Shown in pieces: positions 11,780-24,694 of a stretch of DNA of 64,000 nucleotides. The first letter of the stretch is position 1; each line of letters starts with the position of its first letter. A program made the position numbers and the translations under genes. This DNA is from Zychaea mexicana (taxonomy: Eukaryota; Mucoromycota; Mucoromycetes; Mucorales; Lichtheimiaceae), in NCBI RefSeq assembly GCF_025766255.1, contig NW_026516667.1, positions 310,001 through 374,000 on the forward strand. Direction: 5' to 3'. Below the pieces are notes generated by a model. It was not told where the DNA came from, made no database searches, and saw only the letters and a list, made by a program, of their open reading frames with translations.

Positions 11780-12806
11780 CGTGTGAAAATGAAACCATAT
11801 GCTCATTGGCTTGCATCTTTATTTATCTGTACAGGCACTTTGCCCTGCTTGACCATGGAGGGCAAGATTATTTTGGAGTCCAAGAGCAAGGTACGTTTCG
11901 TTACTCATTGTTTACTGTTTGTGTGCGTATGCTGCCTGGCAAGAGTGACTAAATTCAAGGGGTGTGTATATTTAGGTGGCTATTGCCCCTGATGGCAACG
12001 GTGGTATCTATGCTGCTGTGCAGAACACCGGTGTGATTCAGTCGCTCAAGGAACGTGGCGTCTTGTACTCTCACTGTTACTGCGTTGACAACTGCTTGGC
12101 CCGTGTTGCTGATCCCGCATTCATTGGCTACTGCGTGTCCAAGAACACCGACTGTGGTGTCAAGGTTGCCGTCAAGACCGCCCCCGAAGAACCTGTGGGT
12201 GTTGTCTGCGTTCGCAACGGCCGCTATGGTGTCGTTGAATACTCGGAAATCTCCCAGGAGGTCTCCGAGAAGCGCCGCGAGGATGGCTCGTTGGCCTTTG
12301 GCGCCGCCAACATTGCCAACCACTTCTTCTCTACTGAATTCTTGGAACGCGTTCCTTCATTCGCATCCGAATTGGAATACCACATTGCCAAGAAGAAGAT
12401 CAAGTATGTCGACTTGGAGACTGGCGAACAGATTGCTCCCAAGACCAACAGCGGCATGAAGCTCGAATGCTTTGTCTTTGACGTGTTCCCCTTTGCAAAG
12501 CAATTCTCCGTACTCGAGGTCGACCGTAAGGAAGAGTTCTCGCCTTTGAAAAACGCCCCAGGCGCCGGTGCCGATTGCCCCGAAACTTCACGACGCGATA
12601 TCATTGCTCAGCATATCCGCTTCATTGAGGCCGCTGGTGGCAAGGTTGCCGGTGAGAATGTCGACGACTGTGAGAAGGTACAGTTCGAGATCTCTCCTTG
12701 GGTCTCTTATGCTGGTGAAGGTCTTCGTGACATTGTGGGAGGCAAGACCATCCAGGTCCCTGCCATCATCGAGACAAGAGAAGATTTGATCCGTGCTTGC
12801 CAGTAA
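11075..12806 (+). CDS. UAP1: UDP-N-acetylglucosamine pyrophosphorylase
   Basis: Three exons, 11075-11696, 11835-11890 and 11976-12806, give 502 aa. The enzyme makes UDP-GlcNAc from UTP and GlcNAc-1-phosphate in the cytosol, feeding chitin, N-glycans and GPI anchors. The nucleotidyltransferase signature VILMAGGQGTRLGSSAPKG lies near residues 111-129. Further family blocks are IPWYIMTSGPTHAAT, GTLPCLTMEGKIILES across the first two introns, APDGNGGIYAAVQNTGV, and NSGMKLECFVFDVFPFAK. Length agrees with eukaryotic UAP1 (about 480-520). The ATG at 11075 follows a pyrimidine-rich leader and begins MTISDIPDSELQAL, a normal N-terminus. Intron 1 contains a (GT)n run. Nothing suggests a defect. Confidence 0.97.
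11748..11774 (+). repeat. (TG)n microsatellite in UAP1 intron 1
   Basis: About 13 TG dinucleotides within intron 1 of UAP1. Confidence 0.9.
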
Positions 12807-15439
12807 AGCATCTATTTTACCATATACACACTCGCAAAAAAACACGAATCGAGGAGGGATATTAACACGATTACTTTACTTTCTTCGACATACGTCGAAA
12901 GAGTCGGATTTTATAAAAAAAATACCCCTGAAAGAAATAACGAGTCGTGAAAAGTCTTTTTTTTTCCACTCTTCTTCCCATACTTACTACCTTTGTCATC
13001 ATCGTCCTTTCTTTACATAGTCCTACCTATCCACCTACTCTCTATTTTACACACTTCACATTGTCTTTCTATCGTGTAACCACCACCACCACCACCACCC
13101 CGCCACTTGTTTTCTATCCCACCTTGTTCTTTTCCTGCTTCCGTAGAATGCTTTTGATACCTGGTTCTAAAATACAAAAGATTTTGTTCAATCTCACCCA
13201 GCAATACGTGTTCTCTTCTAGTTACGATATATGCTTGTTGTAGGCAGGGTACATGAAAATATGCATATGTAGTTAATACATTTTTTGTATTCCATCACAG
13301 CTTCAGTGTGTCTACAGGCTTGTAAGGACGTGAAATAGTTGTCTTCGCAATGGTGTCGTACAAATACCTCACGAGGGTGCTTCAGATTTACCAGTACGTA
13401 CCGACCACGGTAAATTGTTGGGTAGGTAGACAGTGTGTCGATATGATAGTGAATCTAATGAAAGTGAGTACTGGTCAAGTGCATCACGTTGTGCGCTGTA
13501 GCATACAAGCCAAAATTACTGAGAGTGTTATCCTCCCAGTAAGGAGGATAAAGGTACCCGACAAAGGTTTATGGTGACGCATCAAGGTTGAGAGGCTTAA
13601 TCGATACGAAACCACTGCGCTCAATTTAATGGTAACACTGCTCAAAAGAAAGAGTATGTAGCAATCAGAGGTATACTACGCTAATATTTCCCTGGGACAA
13701 AAAGACTTTATATAAGTTTAGTTGTACTGTATGTCATGGTTGTTGAAGGATCAACCTAAAAGCTCCTGCCTCTCAATGTGACACTTGGTTAAATATAGAC
13801 GTGGAATATCATGCGTTAAAAAGGTATATCTTGGATTTTGCGTAATTACTATTGCAATTGCGCTACCGTCGATAGTGACGATAATGAAGTCCATCAAGCC
13901 ATCGCTGAAAGACCAATTCTCTTACGCGTTCGTTCTGTGTGATTAGTTTAAACATATAAAAACCAATTGATGTGGTCGTTTTTTCGAAGTACAGCAAGTT
14001 GGAATTTTCTAGGTGGGTATTAAGCTCTGCCAAATTGTTCAGACTTGTCTCAGACTCACTGTGGCACTTGAAATACTGTACCCACACTGTATTTCTAGAA
14101 ACAAAGTCTCTTCAAGCTTGTATTGATATCTATTTTCGACCACGTCATTGTCAACAGTGCGCTATCTTTTAAAAATACACGCACAGACGGATCAAGTTCA
14201 AACGCGATATGTCCGCCAAAATAAGGGAATGCCTATCCATCACGTTTGAAAATGACCGTCTGTGCGACTATGTTAGCGGACAAAACGACAATTTAAATAA
14301 TCATCGTACAAACCATTGCATTATACCAAAGCTACGCATAGTCTTCGCCCAAGGGATCTTTGAGCTAGTACATACAATGAGTATCGATAGCATGTTAATC
14401 TTCAACTTTACGAAAAGCGGACAGGACACATCATCATTGTCATCGAGCTTTACTGTGGAGACAAAGAAACTAAAGAATCGAATGTTGTGTTTCAACATGA
14501 CACTATCATTACATCAATCATTATCGCAACTCGTAGCATCAAGTCGCAATCTCTTGTGGCGACAAAAAGGTAGCTACGCGTATAAGAATTCAACATTACT
14601 ATATCAGACTGTCAAATTGCGCAAGGCAGTATAAACCTGCACGATGCAACACATCTTTAGCCAAGAGCGGCATCAGTGTCCGGAGGCAACAAAGCAAAAA
14701 TTACATAAGCGGGAAAGAAGTGACAACCTGCAGATGACAACTGCTCATATGAGCCAACGTCAAGTCGAGAAGTAGATCTGCTCGTGGCAACAAAAGAGTA
14801 AGCACTCATGCGACAACATTAATGCAGAAAATAGTTTGTATCGGCATTGTTATACAAATAGCTACAGCTTAATAGTTCCATTACTCGACAGCGCATAATA
14901 ACAAGACTCCAGCATCCCTAAGTCAGTTTTTGCTTCTAGGCATCAAACAACTAGATGTACCTCAATAATTCAACTCAGAGCCGTCACTTACACGATCATT
15001 GATGTACATTATGCCTTTCAAATCTATCATAAGTATAATATTCACGTACAAATGATTATAAGGCTCGCTTTCTTTTTCTGCCTACGACAACCCGCCCGCT
15101 TTTAGTGAACAAGTGGCTGCTATATTGCTTCTTCGTAGAGACCTTATAAACAATGAATTCCTTGCCAAAAATATAGTTTGAAAAGACTCTGCAAAAGCAT
15201 GTCCCTTCTTAAGGAAGATTTGGGAGCTACTTACTTTGAACTTGCCATCAATCCAATAGCCAACTCGACCCTTTCGCGTCCTTGTCGGCTTGAAAAGGTA
15301 CACGCGATTTTTAATTCGCCCGTTTTCGGATTTGGAACGCGCAGTCGCGAATTTTTTGCTGTCGCGTGTGGTTTTTTTTCTGCTCACGCATTTATTATAT
15401 TCTCGCGACTTCACCTTTCCCTCTCCCTTTTTTTTAAAA
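12807..15439. other. Intergenic region between UAP1 and MRC1
   Basis: About 2.6 kb. The first 400 bases are a pyrimidine-rich UAP1 3' flank. An open frame at 14209-14634 (141 codons) matches nothing I know; it overlaps the inverted repeat at 14180-14266. The last 100 bases (TTTTT-rich) form the MRC1 leader. Confidence 0.5.
14180..14266. repeat. Imperfect inverted repeat (about 25-bp arms)
   Basis: The left arm 14180-14204 and right arm 14243-14266 are imperfect reverse complements: an 11-bp perfect outer stem (CGCACAGACGG / CCGTCTGTGCG) and an 8-bp inner match (TTCAAACG / CGTTTGAA), separated by a 38-base loop. The family is not recognised. Confidence 0.75.
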
Positions 15440-18400
15440 ATGGACACTTCTTCAGATCTTTCCGGTACAGAAACTACTTCACGATTAGCAGCAGATTCAG
15501 CTACTGCTGCTGATAGCTTAAGAAGACTTAAAGCCATGCACTTATCCGATATGTCTGACGATGAAACGAGTAACCACGAGGACAAGGGCAACCTGAAAGA
15601 CAATGCTATTAATACCCCTGAATCAACCGGTCTCAACAAGACAGTATTGAATAAAACAGCAAATCTCTCTGATTCTGACGACGATGACGATCTCGATGCA
15701 CCATTTAACGGTTTCGACAATCTCAATTTGCCGGCCAGGTTAAAACGTCTTATGCGAGACACAACACTTACAAAGGACGGCATTGACGACGATAGCGATG
15801 ACAGCAATGACGAAAAAGGCGATCCAATCCAAGACAATGCACTGTTTCGTACACCTTCAGCATTAAAGTCAGCAGCTATCCAAGAAATGCTAAAGACTGC
15901 ACCACCCCCAGCTCCAGCTCCAGCAACTACAGAATCTTCTTCAAAAGTAAGGAGGAAGAAGACCATTGATTTCCTCGATCAACATAGCGACTATAGCAGC
16001 AGCGACGATGACCAACCCGCACACAGCACACCTAGTCGTCGCCGGCGACAGCCACAGAAGAAGCAGCAGCAAAAACCAAAGCCAAAAGCATCCGCTCGTA
16101 AAAAGAGAGCTCCCAAAAAGAGTGATGAAGGAAAGCGAGGTGAAAAAGAAGGCAACCGCAGTGCTAACGGCAGCAACGACGAGGATGATGACAGAGACAG
16201 TAGCAGCAGCAGCAGCAGTAATGATGAAGCTACATCTAGAAGTGAGAGACCGCCCAAGCGTAAAATGTCCAAAAAGGCCGAAATGTTAATGCATCAAGAA
16301 AATCAGCGTTTTGCTCGTTCAGTTTCAGCACGACTACAACCTCGAACAAATAAGCTGGTGATTGGCGGTGCTGTAGAGAAGATCAAAGGAAGAAAACTAA
16401 CAGAATCCGCAGTTAAAGATGGATGTGGTCTGGCAAAGTTGACGTGAGTTCTGTAACTTGACTATCGCGGGACATGGATAGCAGAAGGGAAAAGAAGGGC
16501 TAAGAGTGATTATCATGCAGTGAGGCGAACGAACCAGCGCAACAACAGCAACCAGATCGACGACAACGAGCAATGATGGCATTTTTAGAGGATGACGATA
16601 GCGATATCGAAATTGTTGGAGGCCCATCCAAGCGTGGATACGAACTTGCATCTCCTGACAGGTTGCGCCAACCAATGCAGTTTTGGCAACAATCACCTGT
16701 ACGCAAAACCATGACCCACCGCGACCTCAACAAAAAATTGGAGGAAAGGATGATGGAAGAAATGGCGTCAATGCGTAAAGAATACGAAGAAAAAGCACGT
16801 GCACGCGGCAGTTATTTAACTCCTGAAGAACGGGCAAAAAAGCAGATAGAGCTGGAAAAAGAAGCCAAGGTCATCGATCTTCAAGTAAAGCAACACTTTT
16901 TAAAAGGGAAAGCAGAAGACCGAAATCCCACCGCTACCAATAGCAGATCAGATGATATCGATGAGGAGGAAGCGCCCTTGATGTATTCTGGTGATGAAGA
17001 GGAACCGGATGACGAAGAAGTATTACTTGGATCCGATGATGATGGCGATGCTTTGAAAAAGGACCTATTAGACGATGACGACAATGACAAAGGCAACGAC
17101 ACTGCAATAGTAGGCCCTGAAGAAGACGAGGTGATGCAGGATCAAGATAACACAAACGCTGGTTTTGCTGAAAATGAGGGAGCAACAAACACTGGCAAGC
17201 GCAAACGAAACAACGCCATTCTTATGGATGACGAAGAAGAAAAGTCGGATGACGACGACGAAAGATCAAAGAAACTCAAGGAAGGACTTTCATTAAGTGA
17301 CTTTTTGAAGGACCATCCTGCTACTAATAAAGATACCCCAACAACAACTGTAGGCTTTTTCCTCTTTTGCGTCATCAAGTGATAAACTTTCGTGTATGAC
17401 ATTTTCTAACGCTTAGTTTTGTACACAGAATCCATCATCATCCGAGAAGAAAAGCAAGAGCAAATATCTTGATGCTGAGGCCGAAGAATCTGAAGACGAA
17501 TACTATGGTGCAGGTGGTGCTGACTTAAGTGACGACGAGCATTTAGATCGATTCGAGCAAGACGGCATGTTGGTAGATAAAACTGATGAGCATGTGGATG
17601 AAGAAGCGCTGCGAGCAACATTGAACAACCAACTTGCGGAAACGGACAAGCACATGGTTGAACGACTGTTGAAGGATATTATGAGCGGTGATTTGCGCCG
17701 ACGACGGGCTGCGAAAGAAATGGGTCTCATGCTGGAAGATTTCGATATCTACGACGATAACGACAATGACCTTGTTGCATTGAGATTAGCTGCTGCTGAA
17801 CGACGTCGCAAGCTATTGGAAGAAAGTGGGGATGGATTGGAGTTACTAGGTACATACCTTTAAATGCTTGATACTTTGTACAATTTTTTTTTACAGACTA
17901 ACGTGAACGTTAATTACAGCTAAGGATCCAAAGACACGAGCATTCGCACAAGCCGGTCAGCCCTTACCCGAGACAAATGATGCTTGTGGCTTGAGCGATA
18001 TAGAGGAAGATAATGACCAAGAAAACGAGCCAGGCAGCAAGGTCAGCATGATTATGGAAAGCGATGAAGAGATCGAGATACCCATTGATGATGACAACGA
18101 GGTAAGCAGTCTATCATCACTTGTAATTACTGTACTACCTACTACCTACTATGATAGTCTGCATTTACAAGTAGTTTTCCATACTCTGGCCGATTCACTA
18201 ATAAATGGATACGGCCTTTACAGGATGAGCCGATTGACATTCTCGAAGAGTCAGCAACAATACACACCAACATGATCACAAGCACCATGGTGGACGAATA
18301 CGAGGAAAGAATAGACATCATTGAACGAGTCCGTGACGACCCTGCTTCCAGTCCAACTGCAAGAGCCCAACGACGCAACCGGTTAAGGCACCTATTGAAC

Positions 18401-18676
18401 GATGTCAATAGCAGCTTGGGATCGACCAGTGAAACTGGACCGCGTATGGGTTTGACTGCTGCACAGCAAACTAAGGAAAGAAAGGTAAAGAACGATAGCC
18501 TAAAAGAAATCGCCCCACAGCATAGTTGTTGCTATGTGACATATGGCATGTGCTAACAAAAAAGTGCCGTTTTCATTGAGGTATCACGAATGACGACCAA
18601 AAATGTACAATTCAATGACACGAGCCCGGTGCCAAAACGACAGCCCAGACTATTGAGTGTGTTAAAGAACAAATAG
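15440..18676 (+). CDS. MRC1: Mrc1/claspin-like replication checkpoint mediator
   Basis: Six exons, 15440-16443, 16521-17349, 17429-17849, 17920-18101, 18224-18484 and 18581-18676, give 930 aa. The protein is very acidic and Ser-rich, with basic patches. Near residues 290-310 is MSKKAEMLMHQENQRFARS, the conserved Mrc1 segment (KKA...HQE.QR). Residues about 618-640 read SKYLDAEAEESEDEYYGAGG, the core of the MRC1-like domain, followed by ATLNNQLAETDKHMVERLLK and DIMSGDLRRRRA. Mrc1 travels with the replisome, couples helicase and polymerase epsilon and activates the Rad53/Cds1 kinase. The start at 15440 is the first ATG after a T-rich leader. The last intron is odd: the first AG (18562-18563) would shift frame to a quick stop, whereas the acceptor TTGAG at 18576-18580 keeps frame into VSRMTTKNVQF and LLSVLKNK. 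Exon 6 is therefore less certain than the rest. Confidence 0.88.
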
Positions 18677-18778
18677 TTAATAAGAACAATAATAACTGCT
18701 GGGTTTCTTTTTTCTTCTTATTTCTATGCTTTAATATACTCGCTTCTTCTTTGGTCATAAACGTGAAATTCCTAACGC
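18677..18778. other. 102-bp spacer between MRC1 and BET1
   Basis: The only sequence between the MRC1 stop and the BET1 start codon. It must hold both the MRC1 3' signals and the BET1 promoter unless the latter overlaps MRC1. Confidence 0.7.
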
Positions 18779-19478
18779 ATGTGGTAACCTGAAGTGACAA
18801 TTTAGTATCCTGTTTTATTTTTGGAAGCTTTCCAATAACGTGAATCTTTGGTGCCTTGTTTTGTGTGCGGAATAGGTCGAATGCTAGTAATCGTGGTGAC
18901 TCGAGCCAATCGAGATCCGACAATAACAATAGCTATGTCTTTGAGCAACAAAATGATGTTCGCATGAATGAACTCGGCTCAAAATTGTCAGCATTGAAAA
19001 ACGTAAGTTTGTCTGTTCTAGCAACTGCATCACACCCTTGCTTTCGATTAAGTTAAAGCTTAAATATGATGCGCTTCTGATTATAGATAACCATTGATAT
19101 GCATCAAGATGTGAACGATCAAGACAGGCTTGTTGATGAGTCGGTAAGAGTGCCCACTTTCAAATAATGATACCACTAATGACACGTGGCGTATAACAAC
19201 ACTCCTTCTTCTCCCTTCTTGCTCATATCTATCGTACGTATTATTAGAATAGTGCATTCGGCGGACTCGGACAAACACTTCGACAGTCATATGGACGCAT
19301 GAATCGCATGGCATCGACACGGCACAAACGACAATTATGCTACTATGTTGCAGTTGCAGTAATACTGTTTTTCGTTATCTATTGGGGCTCAGGAATATTG
19401 GGACGGATATCATGGTCGACCCCCGAAGAACAGATGGACCAAGGACAAAAAGTAGGAGAAGTGGAGCAAGATATTTAG
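18779..19478 (+). CDS. BET1: Bet1-type Qc-SNARE of ER-Golgi transport
   Basis: Four coding exons, 18779-18783, 18876-19002, 19087-19143 and 19248-19478, give 139 aa. The first coding exon is only five bases (ATGTG) and is inferred because no other ATG joins in frame to the clear second exon; it fits GT-AG signals exactly. The SNARE motif runs from about residue 30 to 88 (RMNELGSKLSALKNITIDM, VNDQDRLVDES) with the expected zero-layer glutamine near Q56. A single C-terminal membrane span follows (LCYYVAVAVILFFVIYW, about 93-110). Bet1 pairs with Sed5, Bos1 and Sec22 in fusion of ER-derived vesicles. Unusually, about 28 residues follow the membrane span (luminal tail with EEQMDQGQKVGEVEQDI); most Bet1 proteins end shortly after it. 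The related Sft1 is an alternative. Confidence 0.85.
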
Positions 19479-22400
19479 AGAAAAAACCAAAAAGAGTGCT
19501 ACTTGTGCCGAAAACTACGCCGTAATCATACCATACACAACAAGCAACAAGAACAACAAGGACAGACAGCAGAAGCAATTAAAAAGAATTAGGAAGGGCT
19601 TGAAACCAGGAGATGATTATAGAAAGAAGGGACAGGAGAAGTGTTCGTATCTGCAGCATGTCTTTTTTACGAGCTTTCTTACTATTGTTGTAAGCTCAAA
19701 AAAAAAGGATAAAATTACTCTTCCCTTGCTCATGTATTACTACAACATATTGAAATAAGAAACGCGACGCATATTAGCTTACATTGAAGGATTTTGATAA
19801 TATGAATGTATATTCTAGGTGCTACACGACTGTACATGGATCCGTTATCATACTGTTGCAACTTCAAAGTATTTTATTGTTCAAACCACGGAGACTAGTG
19901 CACAAAGTTATGATTAGTACCGAACACATAGATTATGATTTTCTGGAGCATAAAAAGAAGGGTAAAGGAATACACGATGTACGTTTTAAAGTTTGTGAGT
20001 ATGTAGTTTTTGAAGACGGGGGAGTTGGGGGTAGGGAGTGATTGTAAAAAGAAAGCACAGACATGTGCTTCACTGTAAGAATATAGTATATGTGTAGCTT
20101 GAAAAGAGAAAGAACAAACCATTATGATCTTCAGGGTAAATTAGCACTACGTATACTCGTGTGTTGGAGATGAAAATCATCTCAGCAGAAGCAACAACAG
20201 TAGCGTAGTCAACATGGAATGTATACAACATGGTATGTATGATAGCTGCTGCCCAGAGAATGTCTCCTATAAGGATTCTTGAGGTTTTCATCCCATGTTT
20301 AGGCTTTATCCATTCCACATTAGTTTGAGCAAGGGCAGAGATAAAAACGAGAGCAAACACGCATTGCCAGGATGGCCTTGAACTTTGGTGCGAAGACCTG
20401 CAACAAGCATCAGAAGAAACAGCAAGAACGACAGAGCATATGAATAGACAATAAAAGTGTATGTATCGCCTCCTTTTACTATATATTTCTTATCGCTTAT
20501 CGTTATTTTTCTGGCCTCCTGTACTTGCTGCTCTATCGTTCTTTTTTTCTGTCGTACGTGTCTCTTTGTCGTGATAAGTGGTTTGGCATTTGTGAATTGT
20601 TATAGGGTGGCTATCATTTATGCAGGAATTATTGAGATACATCTAGAACATGGAAATGTAGCTCTTGCAGTTATAGCTGTGTAAGATGCAAAGGGTGGCG
20701 TCTGGAGTCTGTGACGAGTCTAAAAGTCTGTAAGTAGCATATACAGATTTGTGGACATGATGCGACGAGTACGTAATGATTATCATCTTTAGTATTGTTG
20801 TCGCAGTATATATATCTATCACATACTGTAGCCAAATGGCGTCAGCATGATTGGTAGATGATGCTCAGTGATAATGAGAATGCACCAGAACGTTATTAGA
20901 AAAGGAGTTGGTTTGTAGGAATTCTTCTAGTTTCTTCTGGTATTTGATATAGTGAAATCCGGCAGATAAAGTAAAATTAAATATGATCTATCAAAGCATG
21001 TTCTTCTATTGTCGATAAATGAGCTTCCCTTATCTTAAGTATGTATAGAAAGCAATAGTATTATATCACTGTACTCATGTATGTCCTCTTTTTGCTACCA
21101 CTAGTTGTTATTTGTCCTTATGATAAGCTTTCTGCTCCCATAAGAAAAAAAACGGGATATATGGATGTCAGCATTATATCTCTTCTCTCCTTGTGTCAAC
21201 AGGAAACAGAAATTTGAGGACACCGAACAGGACTTGTCATCCGTACAGCATCATATGTATACATCCTTCATAGTAGCACCAAGTGGTGGCACCACAATTG
21301 GCATCAAAGCAGACGTTTCTTATCAGTTATTACCAGTTATATCGTGCTTATGCTTGATATAAATTTATGTCACTTTCTCTTGACTTGCTTTCTCCCTTTT
21401 TTATGTTTCTCGGTTTTCTAATGTTTCTATGCGCACGCACTTCTTAGGGACTTTTGATTATTGTCTGATGTTGTTCTTGCTGTATCTGATGTTGCTATTT
21501 ACTGCTGTTTCCAAAACCAATGAGCATGCAGCACTTTTATAACTGATATATTTGCAGCATGGATAAACGCTAAAAGATCATTTTTTATCGCATCAACTAA
21601 ATAGAAAAGCTGTTAGTTCTTGTTCTGTGTGCATAAGCCTATTCGATGACTCAGCAGCGACTCATTTTCACTGAAACTTTTTTAGCGGAAACGCTTTAAC
21701 AGCTCCCCAAACCTCATATATGCTATCCAATAACCGTAATATCTTCGTTCTATGGAATATCGCAATCATTACTGCCTAGTATAGTCCATTTTTAATGGTT
21801 CCATAATAGCCAGTTCTGTTTTGACAAGTTACTTTGGTTTTCACGACTTCAATATCATGGCAACATATGCTTTTTATGGGCTAAAGCACCACACTAAAAA
21901 ATGGTTACCATGGCGACTGATATTTTTAAGGTTTAATTCGAAAAACATAATGCATTATTATAACGACTTATTGGGTATGTTTTAAAATTAATTAAAAAAA
22001 CAGAAACCAGGACTGGGTTGCACAGGATGATCTACTTACATCCTGCCGAACGCTTTTAGCTTTTCGTTCATTCAAACTCTTAGTATGGGATTGTGGTTAA
22101 TATAATATCGTCATCTCGAATCTTTTGCAGTGAACTAATGTAGCTAATGGTTACACCAATGACAGAATTCGCACATGTACTTGTTAACACAGACAAGCAA
22201 AGTTTGTTCTCTAATGCTCCCTGAACCTTTTTTTAAAGGAGAAACTGTGTGTATGTGCATGTCAATTATTGTGATAAGTTTTTATTAATAAAAAGCATAG
22301 AATGTATGTCCGTGTATGCATGTTACGCCTTCCAAATACTTCTCTTTTTCTCTTTAAAGTTTTTACCGAATAGTCGGTTTACTTGCACCAAACAAACTTA

Positions 22401-24694
22401 TTGGTTTCCGCGGGTTTGGGATCGAGGTTAATCCAATAGAGAATTCATATCACATAAAATTACCAATCTACAAGAACTATATCGAGTGCGAAAGCTTTTA
22501 TAAAAGCATCAATACAACAAGAGAGGTATTATTAACAACAACACAACAGATTGACCCTCAAGAATAGGATAATAGAAGACGAGGGGCGGCCGGATGTTAT
22601 TTTTGTACAGTTTTCGTGTATTCCTGCTTTGATAAAAAACGACTCCGTTTTGATCTCAAAAAAGCATTTTTCTTTCAAAATCGTGCCTGGTGCCTTCTCC
22701 AAAAATGTGTGTTTTACTTTTCTCTTTATTTCTCTCGCCCTCCAGCCGAAGAAGAACAACCCTAGTTCTTGGTGTGAACATCATATGATGAGGCGAGGTG
22801 GACACCTATATGAGGAAATTTGCCAAGGAGAAACAAAGCCAGCTCCCTCTTCCTTTTATTTGAAAGAGGGCTTTTGGAGGAGGGTGAAAATTCGACTTAT
22901 AATGTATACCTTTGCTAAACACGAGAAAAAAGAAAGAGGGAAAGTTGCGCGCACAGAGAATTTCTTTTTTTTTAATCAACATACACACTCTTAATTATTG
23001 ATCCACCCCATCCATCATATCGTCCTCACCCTTTTTTACGGGAAGATAGTCCCAGGAGCAGCCCCAGGAGCAGCTCGTTAAACCTTACATGGTGTACATA
23101 CACACGTATAAGATTCTATCGGAGAAGTGTCATGCAGACTGACATTTGTGAAAAAGACAAGAGATACATAGAACAGCCGGAAGTACGCTTAGTACTGCTA
23201 GTAGGAAGTTAATGTACACCCGTGTTTTTCGTATTTTTGATCCGACGATGACGATGATTGCATACTGCATCATACTCACTCTACTGTGAATGAATAAGTC
23301 GGATAGTTAGTATCATTTGAATATCAAGTGCTAAAAAGCCTAGTTAATTGTTTGCACTTTAATTGGCTACGTTTAATTTGGGTCTTTCCGCAACGTGGAC
23401 AACGATAACGAAACAAGAACTCTGTTATCGTGCCTTCTCTCTAATGTCGCTTTCAAAAGGAGATAGAGCGTGTACGGAAGCCCGCTCAAGTCGCGTACAA
23501 AGGGGATCGCACTGCAGCCGAGATAGAGTGTCTCCGTTAAAATGACCCCAAGGATGCATTCAACAAGTGGAAAATGAGAAACTCGATTTAGCGACGGGCT
23601 GAGGTGGGGGAGGGGACGGTGAATATCGATGATTCGAATACAAAAAAGGCGGTTCTGTACGACAAGGGATAGTTGTACAAAGTTTAACGGACTTTCTTTA
23701 TCGTTTTGAACGAATATGAAGCTTGTTTAATGTTGATTGTTTGTGTGATATTGGCGTTGTTGCTGTTTGTGGTCCGTCGTTCGTCGTCGGCATTACACAT
23801 TTGCCAGCTTATTACTTTGTGTTCCGCTATCAACTTTTTTTGCAGAAAATGTACAAAACCTTGTTTTTTCTTCTTCTTGGTATATGACCACGATCGCTGT
23901 TTCTGTCGCTGTAGCTTTTAGGTCAATGAAAAACAAGCCGTGTTGTTCTCTCGGTAAGTGGTATACAGAATGTAAGGAGCAGTGGGGTTTCAAGGGACAA
24001 AGCCATAATATGCCCGGAGAGAGAGAAAGAGAATGCAGCACAGCAGGCAGGAGGATTTCGTGGAAAGAATTTTGGGGGAGAGAGGGGAGGGGAGGGTGGG
24101 GTGGGAGGACCGCAGCGAGGAGGAGGAGGAGGAGCAGGCTAAAATACTACTATAGCTGAGGTCATAGGGTGGTTGATGTCTGTCTGCGTGCTGCTGTTGT
24201 GCGAAGGGCCACACAAGGCGGAGAGGTAAAAACTGGCGCAAGCTCTGGGCATTTAAAAAGCGGTGCTCGTCTTGTGTGCTACCTTCCTTTTTCCCATCCA
24301 CTACCCTTTCCAATCCTTTTTGTTTATTTGATACACGTACGCAGCCGTCAGAAACTGGCCCGACGTCCCCTCTCTTTCTCTTTTCTTTCTTCAAACACTA
24401 TTACACTCTTACTACTAGGTTGCATATACGATATCCTCCACTATATTATATTACGTTTATTCAACCATCTGTATATACATCACTCTTACTATCCTACTTA
24501 CAATTTGCGTGTACATTCCTCCCAATAACACAGACAGACCGACTACAACGTGTCAATCCATTCCCATCTTCTTCTAATCCTTTCTTAAACCCAAAGACAC
24601 ACACACTATCTCTCGCAACTTACCTCACTTGACGACAATCAAGCCCTATTTTATCTCTCGTCCCTTGCTATTTCCATACGATTGACTGAATCCA
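19479..24694. other. Gene-poor AT-rich region, no gene recognised
   Basis: About 5.2 kb. I looked for spliced genes on both strands and saw only short frames. The longest are 22551-22994 plus (no ATG start) and 20070-20360 minus, a hydrophobic frame without family features. The segment 24000-24160 is purine-rich. From 24290 to 24690 the plus strand is strongly pyrimidine-rich with CAC/TAC runs, which is probably the long 5' leader of the next gene. No tRNA-like box A/box B pair was noticed. Confidence 0.5.

Noticed and set aside
11747..11992. Frames starting with Cys-Val repeats in UAP1
   Set aside because: They read through the (TG)n microsatellite inside intron 1.
14209..14634. 141-codon frame between UAP1 and MRC1
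   Set aside because: No recognisable family, no splice partners, and its start lies inside the inverted repeat; not supported as a gene.
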